A stretch of 64,000 bases of DNA from Clostridium lundense DSM 17049. GTDB lineage: Bacteria; Bacillota; Clostridia; Clostridiales; Clostridiaceae. The stretch spans positions 715,517 through 779,516 of the forward strand of contig NZ_JHVC01000001.1 of NCBI RefSeq assembly GCF_000619945.1. The letters are read 5' to 3'. Below the pieces are notes generated by a model. That model did no database searches, was not told where the DNA came from, and worked only from the letters and a program-made list of their open reading frames with translations. A program made the translations under genes and the position numbers. Below, piece by piece: positions 43,275-53,337 of the stretch (position 1 is its first letter; each line of letters begins with the position of its first letter).

Positions 43275-44672
43275 TTATATATATTGATTAGCTGCACAAG
43301 CCCAATCTTTTATTATTTCTCCCATATCTTCAATAGCTATTTTCACATCATTTTTTTCTATCTTTTTATTAGATAGTTTTTTAATCTCTCCAGGTGGATT
43401 TGTTAGTGATAAATTTTCTTCTTGTCCTGTTAAAACCCATAAAGTCTTACGATTTATCACTTTTACTTTAATTTCTTCTTCTCCCATACCATCTGTAAAA
43501 TATATCAAAAGATGGTTTCTTAATTTTTTATCATATATATACTGAAATACTGGAGAAAATGCAGTGCCTCCTCTAGTTTCAATCTTGGGCTTAATATCCT
43601 TAATACTTTTCACCTTATATACCCTTCTAATTGTATTATCACACTCCATTAAAGTTAATTCACATGGATGATTTCTAACTATAGAAAATATCTCTATCAT
43701 TATTTTTTTTATTTCTTCGTCTGTTACACTACCACTTATATCTATAGCCACTAATATTTTAGCTACATGATTAGATAACTTACCTCTAAGCTCCAACCTA
43801 TCTGGTTGTCTTCTATCTTTTCTAGTTATAGTCTTTTTATATCCCACTGGAAGAGTTCCTATAACCTTTTTAAGATATTCTGCCCAAGATATTTCAGGCT
43901 TTTCATTTAATGCCTTTAAAGCTTTTTCTAAGGAGCTTGGCATTTTACCTCGGTTACAATTATTAGCAGTCTTTTTAGTAAGTTCATTTAGTTCTTCAAA
44001 ATTATAGTCGTCCTTGCATTGTATCCAAATATCATGTGCTTTGCTTATTTCATGTTTCCTTTCATACTTGTCATAAGGTTCACTATTTTTCCCTTGTAAA
44101 ATTTCAGGACCTTTTTCTCCCTTTAATTTTTCCATAGCCTTTTGTAACTGTTCTGCATAATACTCCGCATTTTTTTCATATTCAAAATCTGCATCAAATG
44201 ATAGTTTCACATTTTCTATTGTAGCACTCCATGGTGGTAGATTCTGTATATATTGATTTATAGATATATCTAGTGCAGTATTTACTACAAAATCACTGTA
44301 CTTCTTTCTCATTTCCCCCCCTCTTTTAATATGTCCAAACATAATATGATATATTTCATGTTTTATTAATGCTTTTATTTCATCTAAATTGCACTCTAAT
44401 AATATATATGGGTTAAAATGAAGAATAAAATGTGATAATGAAACGGTAGTTCCAATTGCTGTAGCAATGTTTAAATCTATTTTTCTTTTCATTTGTATAG
44501 TAAAAAGAGCGAAAAAGTTATCTTCACCTTTCATTAATGAAAAAGTACAAAGTTCTATTAATTTATAAAAATCACTGATAAATTCGTCTTTCAGTATAGG
44601 CTCCTCTCTCCAACTGTATACTTTTTTTAATAAATTTTTTCTTAGAGTTTCAAATTTATTATTTTCTTCCAT
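43275..44672 (-). CDS. VWA-like protein with HExxH metallopeptidase-like domain
   Basis: A 465-residue protein. The N-terminal half has IKHEIYHIMFGH (HExxH, near residue 107-118) of the putative metallopeptidase domain that accompanies VWA-like proteins. The C-terminal VWA-like region has a MIDAS-type DISGSVTDEE (about 315) and RGGTAFSPVFQYI. Such proteins work with MoxR-type AAA ATPases, one of which is encoded 11 bp upstream. The target of the complex is unknown. Confidence 0.85.
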   Translation of the reverse strand: MEENNKFETLRKNLLKKVYSWREEPILKDEFISDFYKLIELCTFSLMKGEDNFFALFTIQMKRKIDLNIATAIGTTVSLSHFILHFNPYILLECNLDEIKALIKHEIYHIMFGHIKRGGEMRKKYSDFVVNTALDISINQYIQNLPPWSATIENVKLSFDADFEYEKNAEYYAEQLQKAMEKLKGEKGPEILQGKNSEPYDKYERKHEISKAHDIWIQCKDDYNFEELNELTKKTANNCNRGKMPSSLEKALKALNEKPEISWAEYLKKVIGTLPVGYKKTITRKDRRQPDRLELRGKLSNHVAKILVAIDISGSVTDEEIKKIMIEIFSIVRNHPCELTLMECDNTIRRVYKVKSIKDIKPKIETRGGTAFSPVFQYIYDKKLRNHLLIYFTDGMGEEEIKVKVINRKTLWVLTGQEENLSLTNPPGEIKKLSNKKIEKNDVKIAIEDMGEIIKDWACAANQYI

Positions 44673-44683
44673 AACTCTCCCCT

Positions 44684-45820
44684 CTAATCTTCTATTTGTT
44701 CATACATTGAAAAATATCCGTTAATAAATGTTTCATTCATCATAAATTCCTTATATAGAGTATCCTCATAATTAAACTTAATTTCCTGCATAATTCCCAT
44801 TTTTAAATCTGCTGGATATAGTTGTAGATATTTTGAAAATATATCTATTTCTTTTACTCTATCTTCCTTGTCACTTAAATAATTTAATGCATTTTTAGAA
44901 GCTAAATATAATCTTGAATGACTTTCTTCCTTTACCTTCTTTATAAGCTCTTCATCTATTTCTTCTCTATTAAATAACTCTTTTGGTGTTATTAAAGGAT
45001 GTTTATTTTCCTCAAGAAAATTAAAAAAGTCCTGTGCAATACTTCCGCCAACATTACCTTTTACTGCATTATAAAAAATTCTTGAAGGATACTTTTCCTT
45101 TTCCTCTAAGTAAACTTTATATGTATTAGATATTCTTTCCCAACTTCTTGGAGTTGCCTTAATGGACTCTTGAGAGTAAGGTGTATGTAAATATTCAGGG
45201 AATGTAGCAATAAACTGTAATATATCTTCATGAATATTGACTTTACTATCCATTCCCCATTGTAACCATACCTTTACATCTGCCTCCAACTCAATCCATA
45301 CAAATCTATCTTCTTGAGCAGGGTCCATATCCACTACTTGATAATCACTTTGAACAAAAGCATCATATTTATTTGAAGGATTCATTGCAGCAATAACATC
45401 TACGGCATGGGGTAACATATATCCATTTATTTCTCTATTTAAAATTATATTCATTAATTCTTGCTGTACACTATGTTCACATCTATTTATTTCATCTATA
45501 AAAAGCAATACCCTTCTATTTGGATTTTCATCTAAAGCTTTTTCTATTTGAAGTAATTTTGTATGTACAGCATATACTGTTTTTTTCTTATTAGCATATA
45601 TTCCATTTATATTAGTTGTATATTCTTCTACAGTAGGTAACCCTCCAATCTCCCCTTCTTTCAATAAGTTTCCATCTATATTTACTACATAGTAACCTTC
45701 TTTTTCTGCTAACTCTCTTACAAGGGAAGTCTTCCCTATACCACTTTCCCCAATAATTAAAGGAACAGCTCCACTTTTTATAACTAAACTTACTGTGGAT
45801 AATCCATCATTAAAATTCAT
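44684..45820 (-). CDS. MoxR-type AAA+ ATPase
   Basis: A 378-residue ATPase with Walker A GESGIGKTS (about 24-32), Walker B LLFIDEINRCEHSVQQELM (about 105-120), and sensor-1 VIAAMNPSNKYDA. The arrangement fits MoxR/dynein-related AAA proteins that remodel complexes together with VWA partners. It is the middle gene of a three-gene operon. ATG at 45820 with AAAGGAG upstream is chosen over a GTG four codons earlier. Confidence 0.9.
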   Translation of the reverse strand: MNFNDGLSTVSLVIKSGAVPLIIGESGIGKTSLVRELAEKEGYYVVNIDGNLLKEGEIGGLPTVEEYTTNINGIYANKKKTVYAVHTKLLQIEKALDENPNRRVLLFIDEINRCEHSVQQELMNIILNREINGYMLPHAVDVIAAMNPSNKYDAFVQSDYQVVDMDPAQEDRFVWIELEADVKVWLQWGMDSKVNIHEDILQFIATFPEYLHTPYSQESIKATPRSWERISNTYKVYLEEKEKYPSRIFYNAVKGNVGGSIAQDFFNFLEENKHPLITPKELFNREEIDEELIKKVKEESHSRLYLASKNALNYLSDKEDRVKEIDIFSKYLQLYPADLKMGIMQEIKFNYEDTLYKEFMMNETFINGYFSMYEQIED

Positions 45821-45833
45821 AAAAAACACTCCT

Positions 45834-46610
45834 TTATATGCTTAATTTATAATCTAGTAAAATTCTTTTAGCTTTCATACTTCCATACCTATATATAAAA
45901 GTTACCTTATCAAAAGTAAATGATTCGCATTTAATAAAGTCTACTATATAATTCTCATCCACATCTTTTTTTCCCATTTCCTCTTTTATAATATTTTCTA
46001 CTAAAGCTATACTTTCTTTATCTAAATATTTAGCTATCTTTACATTTACCTTAATAAATTCTTTTATCTTATCCTGAGTTAAATTATCTATATACCTCAT
46101 AGCTTCTTCATTTAATTTTATAGCTTCCATTTCCACTTTAAAACTTGGATTTTTTATATATTTAATATTTGTCCAATCCATTTTAACCGCAATTAACTGT
46201 ATCTCTTCTGAAGGCTCCTTAATAAATTTAATAGAATCAAAATCCTTTTCTACAGCTACTTTCTGTAATTCTTCACTTGGTTTATTTATAAATTGTATTG
46301 CCCATCCCTTTGAGCTTACTGCCTCTTTTAACACACTATTACTTGGATTTTTTATATATCTAATGGTATTCCAAGCTTCTTTCACCGCATATAAACACAT
46401 TTCTTCTGTAGGCTTTTCTATATATTCTATAGCCCACACATTTGACTTCAGCGCTTCCCATATAACCTTTTCAGAAGGATTTTTAATATACTTAAGCAAA
46501 TTTCCATCCTCCCTTAATGCAATCAATACCATTTCTTCTGTAGGATTAGATATTAGCTTTATATAATATGGATCTTTCTTTATGTATTCTATAATATCTT
46601 TTTCTTCCAC
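45834..46610 (-). CDS. DUF4116 repeat protein
   Basis: A 258-residue protein with about seven tandem 22-residue helical repeats of the form YIKNPSEKVxWEALKxNVWAI (from residue 15 to about 175), the DUF4116 pattern, then a unique helical C-terminus. Repeats of this kind usually mediate protein contacts. It is the first gene of the MoxR-VWA operon and likely an adaptor for it. The start is a GTG at 46610 with AGGTGG upstream. Confidence 0.82.
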   Translation of the reverse strand: MEEKDIIEYIKKDPYYIKLISNPTEEMVLIALREDGNLLKYIKNPSEKVIWEALKSNVWAIEYIEKPTEEMCLYAVKEAWNTIRYIKNPSNSVLKEAVSSKGWAIQFINKPSEELQKVAVEKDFDSIKFIKEPSEEIQLIAVKMDWTNIKYIKNPSFKVEMEAIKLNEEAMRYIDNLTQDKIKEFIKVNVKIAKYLDKESIALVENIIKEEMGKKDVDENYIVDFIKCESFTFDKVTFIYRYGSMKAKRILLDYKLSI

Positions 46611-46761
46611 GTATAATACACCACCTATACTGATTATGTTATTATATTATCATAAAACAGGAACAAATTGAATATATAATATCATTTAATAATAATTATT
46701 TTCTTGCACAAAATTATTAATTTTCATTTTACTATAATATATAATTTCTCTTTATTAAAAA

Positions 46762-46803
46762 TAATTAAGCATGTGATTTATAACCAATCACATGCTTAAT
46801 TAT
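46762..46803 (-). terminator. Terminator after the Mrp operon
   Basis: AATTAAGCATGTGATT pairs with AATCACATGCTTAATT, followed on the minus strand by ATTTTTAAT. It ends the Mrp/Mbh-type operon. Confidence 0.85.
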
Positions 46804-48785
46804 TAATATACCAACGCAATAAGCAATATAAGTAACACCACTCCAAATATATATATTGAATAGGTTATACTATTCATTCTATATCCAGCTTTGCTCATGC
46901 TTTTACTTAAACTTATACTATACTTATTTTCTTTAGATTTATTAAGTTCTCTATTTTTTATATTAAATCTTATATTTCTTTTAAATTTTATTTCCTTTTT
47001 AGCTAATGATTGAAAACTACCATTTATGAAATCTATACTTTTAATTAATCCTTCATCAAATATCTTTAATATAAAACTACAACTTTCAAATAAAAACCAA
47101 AATACAGGTATATATATATTCTTCTCTATACTAAACCAATTAAGTGCCTTATTTTCATACCACCAACTTTTTCCTGAACCCTTTCTTAGAACTTTTCTTA
47201 TAAATCCTACATAAAATACCATACCTAATCCTATTGATATAAAAGATGACTTTATATTTTCTAAGGAATAAAAATCAGCATGGATTCCACTTTCTACATT
47301 AAAAGACATTACTGCTTTGTCTAAAATATAAATTATATACTTTGGAAAAATACCAATAAGTATTACTAAAATGGATAGTACAATTATAGGGAATTCAACC
47401 TTTTTCTTATTTATAATATTTTGTTTACTTACCATTTCATTATTTTCTTCTACAAATACCCCTACAAATATTTTAAGAAGATATGCTACGGTAAATCCAC
47501 TACTTATTACAAATATAATTTCTCCTAATGTTAGCCAAAAACCTCCATACATATGAACAGCTTCTGCCAAAGCATGATGTAACATGTTTTTACTTATAAA
47601 ACCATTGAATCCAGGCATGCCTATAATACCACATAATCCTATTAAAAATAATATTTTTAGAGGCTTTTTATTTCTACCAAAACCACCTATGGAATTTATA
47701 CTTAGCTCATGTAAAGCCATATAAATTTCACCAGCAATCATAAATAATAACACTTTAAATATCACATGATTTATTATGTGATATAGTGTAGCATATAATG
47801 CGATTCCTTTATTCACTTCTAGTATTCCCATAAGTCCAATACCAACTATGATATAACCCATTTGACTCATACTACTATAAGCTAAAATTCTTTTGATGTT
47901 TCTTTGGAACATAGCCAAGAATCCACCAATAAACATAGTTATAAAACCTAATACTAAAAGAGTAATTGCTACATTTTTATCCCCTGGAACTATTATTTGA
48001 GAGGTTACCATAATACCAAATATTCCAGTTTTTAATAATATACCTGAAAGTACTGCACTAGCAGGAGCTGGAGCTGCTGGATGAGCTTTAGGTAACCAAA
48101 TATGCAATGGAAACATACCTGCTTTTATACCAAAGCCAAATATTATTAATCCAGTTATTAAATATTTCATATTTCCAATGCCATCTATTTCTGTTTTTAA
48201 TCTAGTAATTTCTAAAGTTTGAGTATAATCATATAGTAAGAATAGTCCCATGAGAAGAACTAATCCTCCTGTTACCGCCATAATTAAATATGTTCGACCT
48301 GCCTCGTGAGAATATTTATCCTCATCATGAATTATTAAAGGATAAGATGTCAAAGACATAATTTCAAAGAAGGTAAATAAATTCAAAAAATTCTCTGACA
48401 CAAATATTCCTATTGTACTCCAATAGGTAAGCATAAAAAATAGATAGTATCTATTTCTATTTTTATAACTGTTTAAATATTCAGTAGAATATATAGTTAC
48501 TAAAAACCATATCAAAGTAGTCAACCATACAAATATATATCTAAACATATCTATCTTTATTTGCAATCCAATTCCCATAATGCTAGGTATAAACAAATCT
48601 ATTCTTCCTTTACTTACATAAGGAAACAGAGCGCAGGTAAGTATAAACATATAAAAAGTTAATACTACATTAAAAAAATCTCTATACTTTTCATTTACCC
48701 TACCAATTAGATATCCTGTAAAAGAACCTAATAGAGGTAATATTAATATAAGTAACAATACGAATTTTACATTCAATAACTTCAC
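46803..48785 (-). CDS. Mrp/Mbh antiporter, third MrpD/NuoL-like subunit with C-terminal extension
   Basis: A 660-residue proton-conducting transporter subunit. The core (about 100-420) has the NuoL/M/N family elements FFEIMSLTSYPLIIHDEDK, GIKAGMFPLHIWLPKAHPAAPAPASAVLSG (Lys and Pro for the pumping channel) and KRILAYSSMSQMGYIIVG. About 200 more residues with extra membrane segments follow. It is the last gene of a ten-gene operon and the longest of three MrpD-like paralogues. Confidence 0.85.
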   Translation of the reverse strand: MKLLNVKFVLLLILILPLLGSFTGYLIGRVNEKYRDFFNVVLTFYMFILTCALFPYVSKGRIDLFIPSIMGIGLQIKIDMFRYIFVWLTTLIWFLVTIYSTEYLNSYKNRNRYYLFFMLTYWSTIGIFVSENFLNLFTFFEIMSLTSYPLIIHDEDKYSHEAGRTYLIMAVTGGLVLLMGLFLLYDYTQTLEITRLKTEIDGIGNMKYLITGLIIFGFGIKAGMFPLHIWLPKAHPAAPAPASAVLSGILLKTGIFGIMVTSQIIVPGDKNVAITLLVLGFITMFIGGFLAMFQRNIKRILAYSSMSQMGYIIVGIGLMGILEVNKGIALYATLYHIINHVIFKVLLFMIAGEIYMALHELSINSIGGFGRNKKPLKILFLIGLCGIIGMPGFNGFISKNMLHHALAEAVHMYGGFWLTLGEIIFVISSGFTVAYLLKIFVGVFVEENNEMVSKQNIINKKKVEFPIIVLSILVILIGIFPKYIIYILDKAVMSFNVESGIHADFYSLENIKSSFISIGLGMVFYVGFIRKVLRKGSGKSWWYENKALNWFSIEKNIYIPVFWFLFESCSFILKIFDEGLIKSIDFINGSFQSLAKKEIKFKRNIRFNIKNRELNKSKENKYSISLSKSMSKAGYRMNSITYSIYIFGVVLLILLIALVY

Positions 48786-48793
48786 CTTCTTTC

Positions 48794-50245
48794 TTACATC
48801 AATTCACTAGCTATTTCTTGTACAAAAATTAGCACATAATTTGGAAGCAACCCTAAAAGCACTGTTATTACTGTTATACATACTATTGGAATCAACATTT
48901 TTTTAGGAGCCTCTTTATTTAAAGAAATTACATTATCGCCTTTTTTGAAGAAGGCTGCTGTAACTACAGGTAAAAGATACATTGCTGTAAGTAATGCACT
49001 TAATAAAAGTATTGCTGGAAACGCAATCTTTCCCTCAACAAGAGCTCCTTGAGCTAGAAACCACTTACTTACAAATCCATTAGTAGGAGGTATTCCTATT
49101 AATGATACAGATGATATGGCAAAACACCACATAGTAATAGGCATTTGTTTTCCTATACCTTTAATTTGCCCTATTTCTGTTTTTCCAGTAGTATACATTA
49201 TTGCACCTACACAAAAGAATAGAGTTATTTTTATTACTGCATGATTAATAAGATGTAGCATAGATCCAACAAAAGAATTTTCATTTAATAAAACTATGCC
49301 AAGCAAAATATATCCCAACTGGCTTACAGTTGAATAAGCCAACCTTTTTTTCAAATTTTGTTGATGTAAGGCTAAAAAAGATCCCATAAGTATAGATATT
49401 ACTATTAATACAACTAAATATCTTGTACTATGAGTTTTTCTTACAATTTCTGCTCCGAATATATAATAAGTTGTTCTAGTTAAAGCAAAAACCCCTGATT
49501 TTACAACCGCAACAGCATGTAAAAGTGAACTTACTGGAGTTGGAGCCACCATAGCTTGTGGCAACCAAGAATGAAACGGTACAAGAGCTGCTTTAACGCC
49601 AAAACCAATAAACAAAGCTAAATAACTTAATGATATTAAGCTAATATTTAAGTTTGAATTAGCATTAAATATACCTTTAGGCATAAAAGTTAAACTATTA
49701 GTTATACTAAACAAGACTATCATTCCAAGTAGTGCTAAAGTTGCTCCTACAAAGGAATATACCAAGTATTTTTTCCCACTTTCCAAAGCTTCTTTGCTTC
49801 CATTATGAATAACTAAAGGAAATGTTGCTAAGGTTAAAAACTCATAAAAAAAGTATAATGTTATTAAATTCCCTGAAAATGCAATACCTAAAGTTATTCC
49901 TAAAGTAGCTAAAAAATATGCAAAAAATCGATCTTCCTTTCCCTCATGTTTCATATACTCCATAGAATATATTGTGGTAAATATCCAAAGAACTGAAACT
50001 ATTGAGCCAAAGAAAATACTTAATTTATCTATTTTAAAGTATAAATCTAAAAATTCATTAATTTTTAGAAGATGCAGTTTTCCTTCTGAAAAATAACAAA
50101 ATAAACTTAATACAAAGATAAAATTTAATACAACAGCAGATCCTGCAAAAATGTTTCTTCTCTTCTCATTAAATTTCGCCAATATTATAATAATAGCAGC
50201 TAAGAAAGGAAAACATATGGGTAGTAGTATATATAAATCTTTCAA
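48794..50245 (-). CDS. Mrp/Mbh antiporter, second MrpD-like subunit
   Basis: A 483-residue polytopic protein with YFFYEFLTLATFPLVIHNGSKEA, GFGVKAALVPFHSWLPQAMVAPTPVSSLLHAVAVVKSG and KRLAYSTVSQLGYILLG, the conserved helices of the proton-conducting transporter family with the key Lys and Glu residues. It lies 8 bp before the third MrpD-like gene and 12 bp after the first. Confidence 0.86.
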   Translation of the reverse strand: MKDLYILLPICFPFLAAIIIILAKFNEKRRNIFAGSAVVLNFIFVLSLFCYFSEGKLHLLKINEFLDLYFKIDKLSIFFGSIVSVLWIFTTIYSMEYMKHEGKEDRFFAYFLATLGITLGIAFSGNLITLYFFYEFLTLATFPLVIHNGSKEALESGKKYLVYSFVGATLALLGMIVLFSITNSLTFMPKGIFNANSNLNISLISLSYLALFIGFGVKAALVPFHSWLPQAMVAPTPVSSLLHAVAVVKSGVFALTRTTYYIFGAEIVRKTHSTRYLVVLIVISILMGSFLALHQQNLKKRLAYSTVSQLGYILLGIVLLNENSFVGSMLHLINHAVIKITLFFCVGAIMYTTGKTEIGQIKGIGKQMPITMWCFAISSVSLIGIPPTNGFVSKWFLAQGALVEGKIAFPAILLLSALLTAMYLLPVVTAAFFKKGDNVISLNKEAPKKMLIPIVCITVITVLLGLLPNYVLIFVQEIASELM

Positions 50246-50257
50246 AATTTAATCCTC

Positions 50258-51727
50258 CTATACTAATCCTGTCTTAATCAAATTTATTATTCCCTTAGAA
50301 GCCATACCAATGTATATCATAGCTATAACTAAAATAATTATTGGTAACAACTCGCTTAAAGGTTTACTTTTACTTTTATAAACTTTTTGCTGCAAATTTT
50401 CCTCTCCAAAATATCCATTAATAGAAATTGGAAAATAATATACTGCATTTAATAAACTACTTACAAGTATTACTGCAATTAACACTGTTTTATTAGATTG
50501 TATACTACCTAAGGATAAATACCATTTGCTAACAAATCCTGGTAACAGTGGTATACCTATCATGGATAATGATGCTATAAAAAACAACCCAAGAGTATAG
50601 GGCATTTCTTTCCCTACTCCTTTTAGATCCTTTAAATTTTTATGCCCAGTTGCATGAATTATTGTACCTGCACATAGAAATAAGGCTGCTTTAGTAACTG
50701 CATGGCCAATTATATGAAATATAGATATAATTAAACCTATTTCTGTACCAAGACCTATAGCAAAGAAAATATATCCCATTTGCGCTACAGTAGAATATGC
50801 AATTACTCTTTTAAAATTATTTTGCAATATTGCAAAAATAGAACCTAATATCATACCAAGACAACCTAATAAAAGTATTATATTCAATATAGAAAAGTTT
50901 CTAATTATTTCTATGCCTAAAACTCTATATAAAACTTTTATTAAAAATAATACATATCCTTTTAAAACCAAGGAAGATAATATGGCACTTGAGGTGGTTG
51001 GAGCATTAGAATGGGCATCTGGTAACCATGTATGAAGTGGAAACATGGCACTTTTTACTCCTAATCCCACTGTAAATAATCCTGATGTTATAAGAATGGC
51101 TCGTGGATAATTGGTATAATTTTTTACCAATTCCTTATGAATATAAGTCATATTCAAATGTCCAGTCATAGAGTATAGAAATGCAATTCCCATAAGAACT
51201 AATCCTGAACCTAGGCAACTCATTATTAAATATTTCATTCCTGCTTTTATGTTTTCTTTTTTGTCTTTAACTACTACAATACCGCAGGAAGCCAGGTTTC
51301 CTATTTCAATAAATACAAATACATTAAACATATCATTTGAAAATACTATACCAAGCAAAGAAGCTATAAGTATGTTAATTAAAAAATAATATAATGGTAT
51401 TTTATCTTCTCTTATATCTGAATTTATATTATATATTGAATACCATATAACCATAACAGCTATAAAGGTAAATAATATTCCAATTATACATTCAACAGTT
51501 CCCACATGAAATTCTATACCAAAAGGTGCATCAAAATGTCCAACTCTATAATAATAATCTCCAAGTTTTAAAACTCTATTTAATGTGGCTATATACATTA
51601 AAAGACTTAAAGCAAAAGTTACTAAACTTACCCCTTTTATTATTTTCTTTTTCTTAATTATAGGCATTGTAGTTGCCGTAATAAATAAACCTAATATTAT
51701 TAAAATGGGGAAACTATCTATCAGCAA
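50258..51727 (-). CDS. Mrp/Mbh antiporter subunit D
   Basis: A 489-residue polytopic protein with FVFIEIGNLASCGIVVVKD, GVKSAMFPLHTWLPDAHSNAPTTSSAILSSLVLKGY and KRVIAYSTVAQMGYIFFA. It follows MrpC by 2 bp, the same position as mrpD in Mrp operons and mbhH in archaeal hydrogenase clusters, so it is the best candidate for the true D subunit. Confidence 0.88.
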   Translation of the reverse strand: MLIDSFPILIILGLFITATTMPIIKKKKIIKGVSLVTFALSLLMYIATLNRVLKLGDYYYRVGHFDAPFGIEFHVGTVECIIGILFTFIAVMVIWYSIYNINSDIREDKIPLYYFLINILIASLLGIVFSNDMFNVFVFIEIGNLASCGIVVVKDKKENIKAGMKYLIMSCLGSGLVLMGIAFLYSMTGHLNMTYIHKELVKNYTNYPRAILITSGLFTVGLGVKSAMFPLHTWLPDAHSNAPTTSSAILSSLVLKGYVLFLIKVLYRVLGIEIIRNFSILNIILLLGCLGMILGSIFAILQNNFKRVIAYSTVAQMGYIFFAIGLGTEIGLIISIFHIIGHAVTKAALFLCAGTIIHATGHKNLKDLKGVGKEMPYTLGLFFIASLSMIGIPLLPGFVSKWYLSLGSIQSNKTVLIAVILVSSLLNAVYYFPISINGYFGEENLQQKVYKSKSKPLSELLPIIILVIAMIYIGMASKGIINLIKTGLV

Positions 51728-51729
51728 AT

Positions 51730-52092
51730 CTACTCATCTCCTTTTTCTAAAATTTTATCTAACTCCACTGTTCCATATTTTTCATATATTTTTACAGTTA
51801 GGGCTAAGGCAAAGGCCGTAGTACTAACTCCTACAACTATACCAGTAAGCATCAGTGATGTTGGTATAGGATTAATGTATGCTCCAACCCCTTTGAAATC
51901 TCCAGTAATAATTGGAGCTTCTTTCCCTTGTATATATCCCTTAGCAATAAAAAATAAAAATACAGCGGTGTCCATTATATTCATTCCTATGACCTTTTTA
52001 ATTAAATTATTATGCAATAAAAGAGTCATAAACCCTACTCCAAATAAAATTATTGCTCCCGTTTCATAATAATTAGTTAAGAGTTTTTCCAT
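51730..52092 (-). CDS. mrpC: Mrp/Mbh antiporter subunit C (NuoK-like)
   Basis: A 120-residue protein with three membrane segments of the NuoK/MnhC family: GAIILFGVGFMTLLLHNNLIKKVIGMNIMDTAVFLFFIA, then PIPTSLMLTGIVVGVSTTAFALALTVKIYEKYGT. The Glu-containing and TGIVV segments match the family. It overlaps neither neighbour but lies within 3 bp of both. Confidence 0.9.
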   Translation of the reverse strand: MEKLLTNYYETGAIILFGVGFMTLLLHNNLIKKVIGMNIMDTAVFLFFIAKGYIQGKEAPIITGDFKGVGAYINPIPTSLMLTGIVVGVSTTAFALALTVKIYEKYGTVELDKILEKGDE

Positions 52093-52094
52093 GA

Positions 52095-52514
52095 TTATAT
52101 TTCTCCTTCTTCAAATAAACTATAAAAAAAGTACATAGTAATACCAACTACAGCTCCTACAACAATATTTAATGGTAATAGAAATCCTCCACTTAAAATT
52201 TTACCTGGAGTACCTAAAGGCGGTGATGGCCAATTTAAATGACTTCCACCAGACACAAAACTATAACCTTTCATAACTCCATATAATATTAATCCTATAG
52301 ATACTATTTTTATTAATTTTGAATACTTAAATTTCTCTTGGGCTTTTTCCTTTCCATAAGTAATTCTGTACAAAATAAAACTTGTTCCAAGTATTGTACC
52401 TCCAGCAAAACCTCCTCCTGGACTTAAATGTCCATGGAAAATGATGTAAATTCCGAATATTTGTATTAAAGGAACAAGTATTTTTGTTATTTCATTTAAT
52501 ATTTCGTCCTTCAT
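52095..52514 (-). CDS. mrpB: Mrp/Mbh antiporter subunit B (MnhB domain)
   Basis: A 139-residue membrane protein with the MnhB signature LVPLIQIFGIYIIFHGHLSPGGGFAGGTILG, and LPLNIVVGAVVGITMYFFY at the end. Four membrane segments. It corresponds to MrpB or MbhF. Confidence 0.9.
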   Translation of the reverse strand: MKDEILNEITKILVPLIQIFGIYIIFHGHLSPGGGFAGGTILGTSFILYRITYGKEKAQEKFKYSKLIKIVSIGLILYGVMKGYSFVSGGSHLNWPSPPLGTPGKILSGGFLLPLNIVVGAVVGITMYFFYSLFEEGEI

Positions 52515-52518
52515 GTAA

Positions 52519-52797
52519 TCACTCCCTTACCTCTTTTTTTAATACTATTAAAACTACCACCGCCGAGGTAAATAATACACTAGATTCCACAAAGGTATCA
52601 AAGGCTCTGTAATCTAATATTACTCCTGTTATTATATTTGTTGCTCCTGTATCTTTCATTGAATTTTCTATGTAGTATTTGGAAACTTCATTATGAGTTG
52701 GAGTATTTTCTTTTCCGAAATCGGGTAATTCTACAACACCAAGAAGTAATATAGATGTTAATCCAATAGTTAATATAGCACCTAAAATTTTTTTCAT
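52519..52797 (-). CDS. Mrp/Mbh subunit, MbhE-like
   Basis: A 92-residue protein: N-terminal membrane segment, then HNEVSKYYIENSMKDTGATNIITGVILDYRAFDTFVESSVLF, which is the conserved piece of MbhE and of the C-terminal part of fused MrpA. Here it is a separate gene. It overlaps the preceding gene by 4 bp. Confidence 0.82.
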   Translation of the reverse strand: MKKILGAILTIGLTSILLLGVVELPDFGKENTPTHNEVSKYYIENSMKDTGATNIITGVILDYRAFDTFVESSVLFTSAVVVLIVLKKEVRE

Positions 52798-53033
52798 CTT
52801 TTTACTCCCCTAATTCTCTTTAAAGTAATTATAAATAATACTGTAGTTATACCTGCCCCTACTGCTGCTTCAGTAATAGCGAGATCTGGTGCATTAAGTT
52901 GCTGCCACAATATTGCCATTACTAAGCTATATACCATAAAAACTATAATAGCACCTAATAAACTTTTTATAGAGGATACAGCAATAGATGAAAAAATTAA
53001 AAATAGTAGCATTATCATACTAAATATTTTCAT
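52794..53033 (-). CDS. Mrp/Mbh subunit, DUF4040/MbhD-like
   Basis: A 79-residue membrane protein, SLLGAIIVFMVYSLVMAILWQQLNAPDLAITEAAVGAGITTVLFI. The APDLAITEAAVGAG motif is the DUF4040 signature found in MbhD and in MrpA C-termini. It overlaps the mrpG-like gene by 14 bp. Confidence 0.85.
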   Translation of the reverse strand: MKIFSMIMLLFLIFSSIAVSSIKSLLGAIIVFMVYSLVMAILWQQLNAPDLAITEAAVGAGITTVLFIITLKRIRGVKR

Positions 53034-53337
53034 CTTTATTTTCCCCCTCTCTTTTATTTATTCTCCTTAGATATTCTGCCTTTCCAATTAAATGTGTTGC
53101 TGTAGGATTGGTTATCCAAATAAAAATTAAAATAAGAATTAATTTTAAACTAGAACCATTAAATCCATTAAATATTATTAGCCCCGTTAAACTTAAAAGT
53201 GCTCCAAGAGTATCACATTTAGCAGCACTATGAACTCTAGTAAAAACATCTGGAAATCTTAATATTCCAAGAGTTCCTACCATAAAAAAGAATAATCCTC
53301 CAAATATAAATATTCCTCCTACTATAGTTTTAATCAT
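53020..53337 (-). CDS. mrpG: Mrp antiporter subunit G
   Basis: A 105-residue protein with the MnhG pattern: GLFFFMVGTLGILRFPDVFTRVHSAAKCDTLGALLSLTG, then WITNPTATHLIGKAEYLR. Three membrane segments. It overlaps mrpF by 4 bp. Confidence 0.92.
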   Translation of the reverse strand: MIKTIVGGIFIFGGLFFFMVGTLGILRFPDVFTRVHSAAKCDTLGALLSLTGLIIFNGFNGSSLKLILILIFIWITNPTATHLIGKAEYLRRINKREGENKDENI

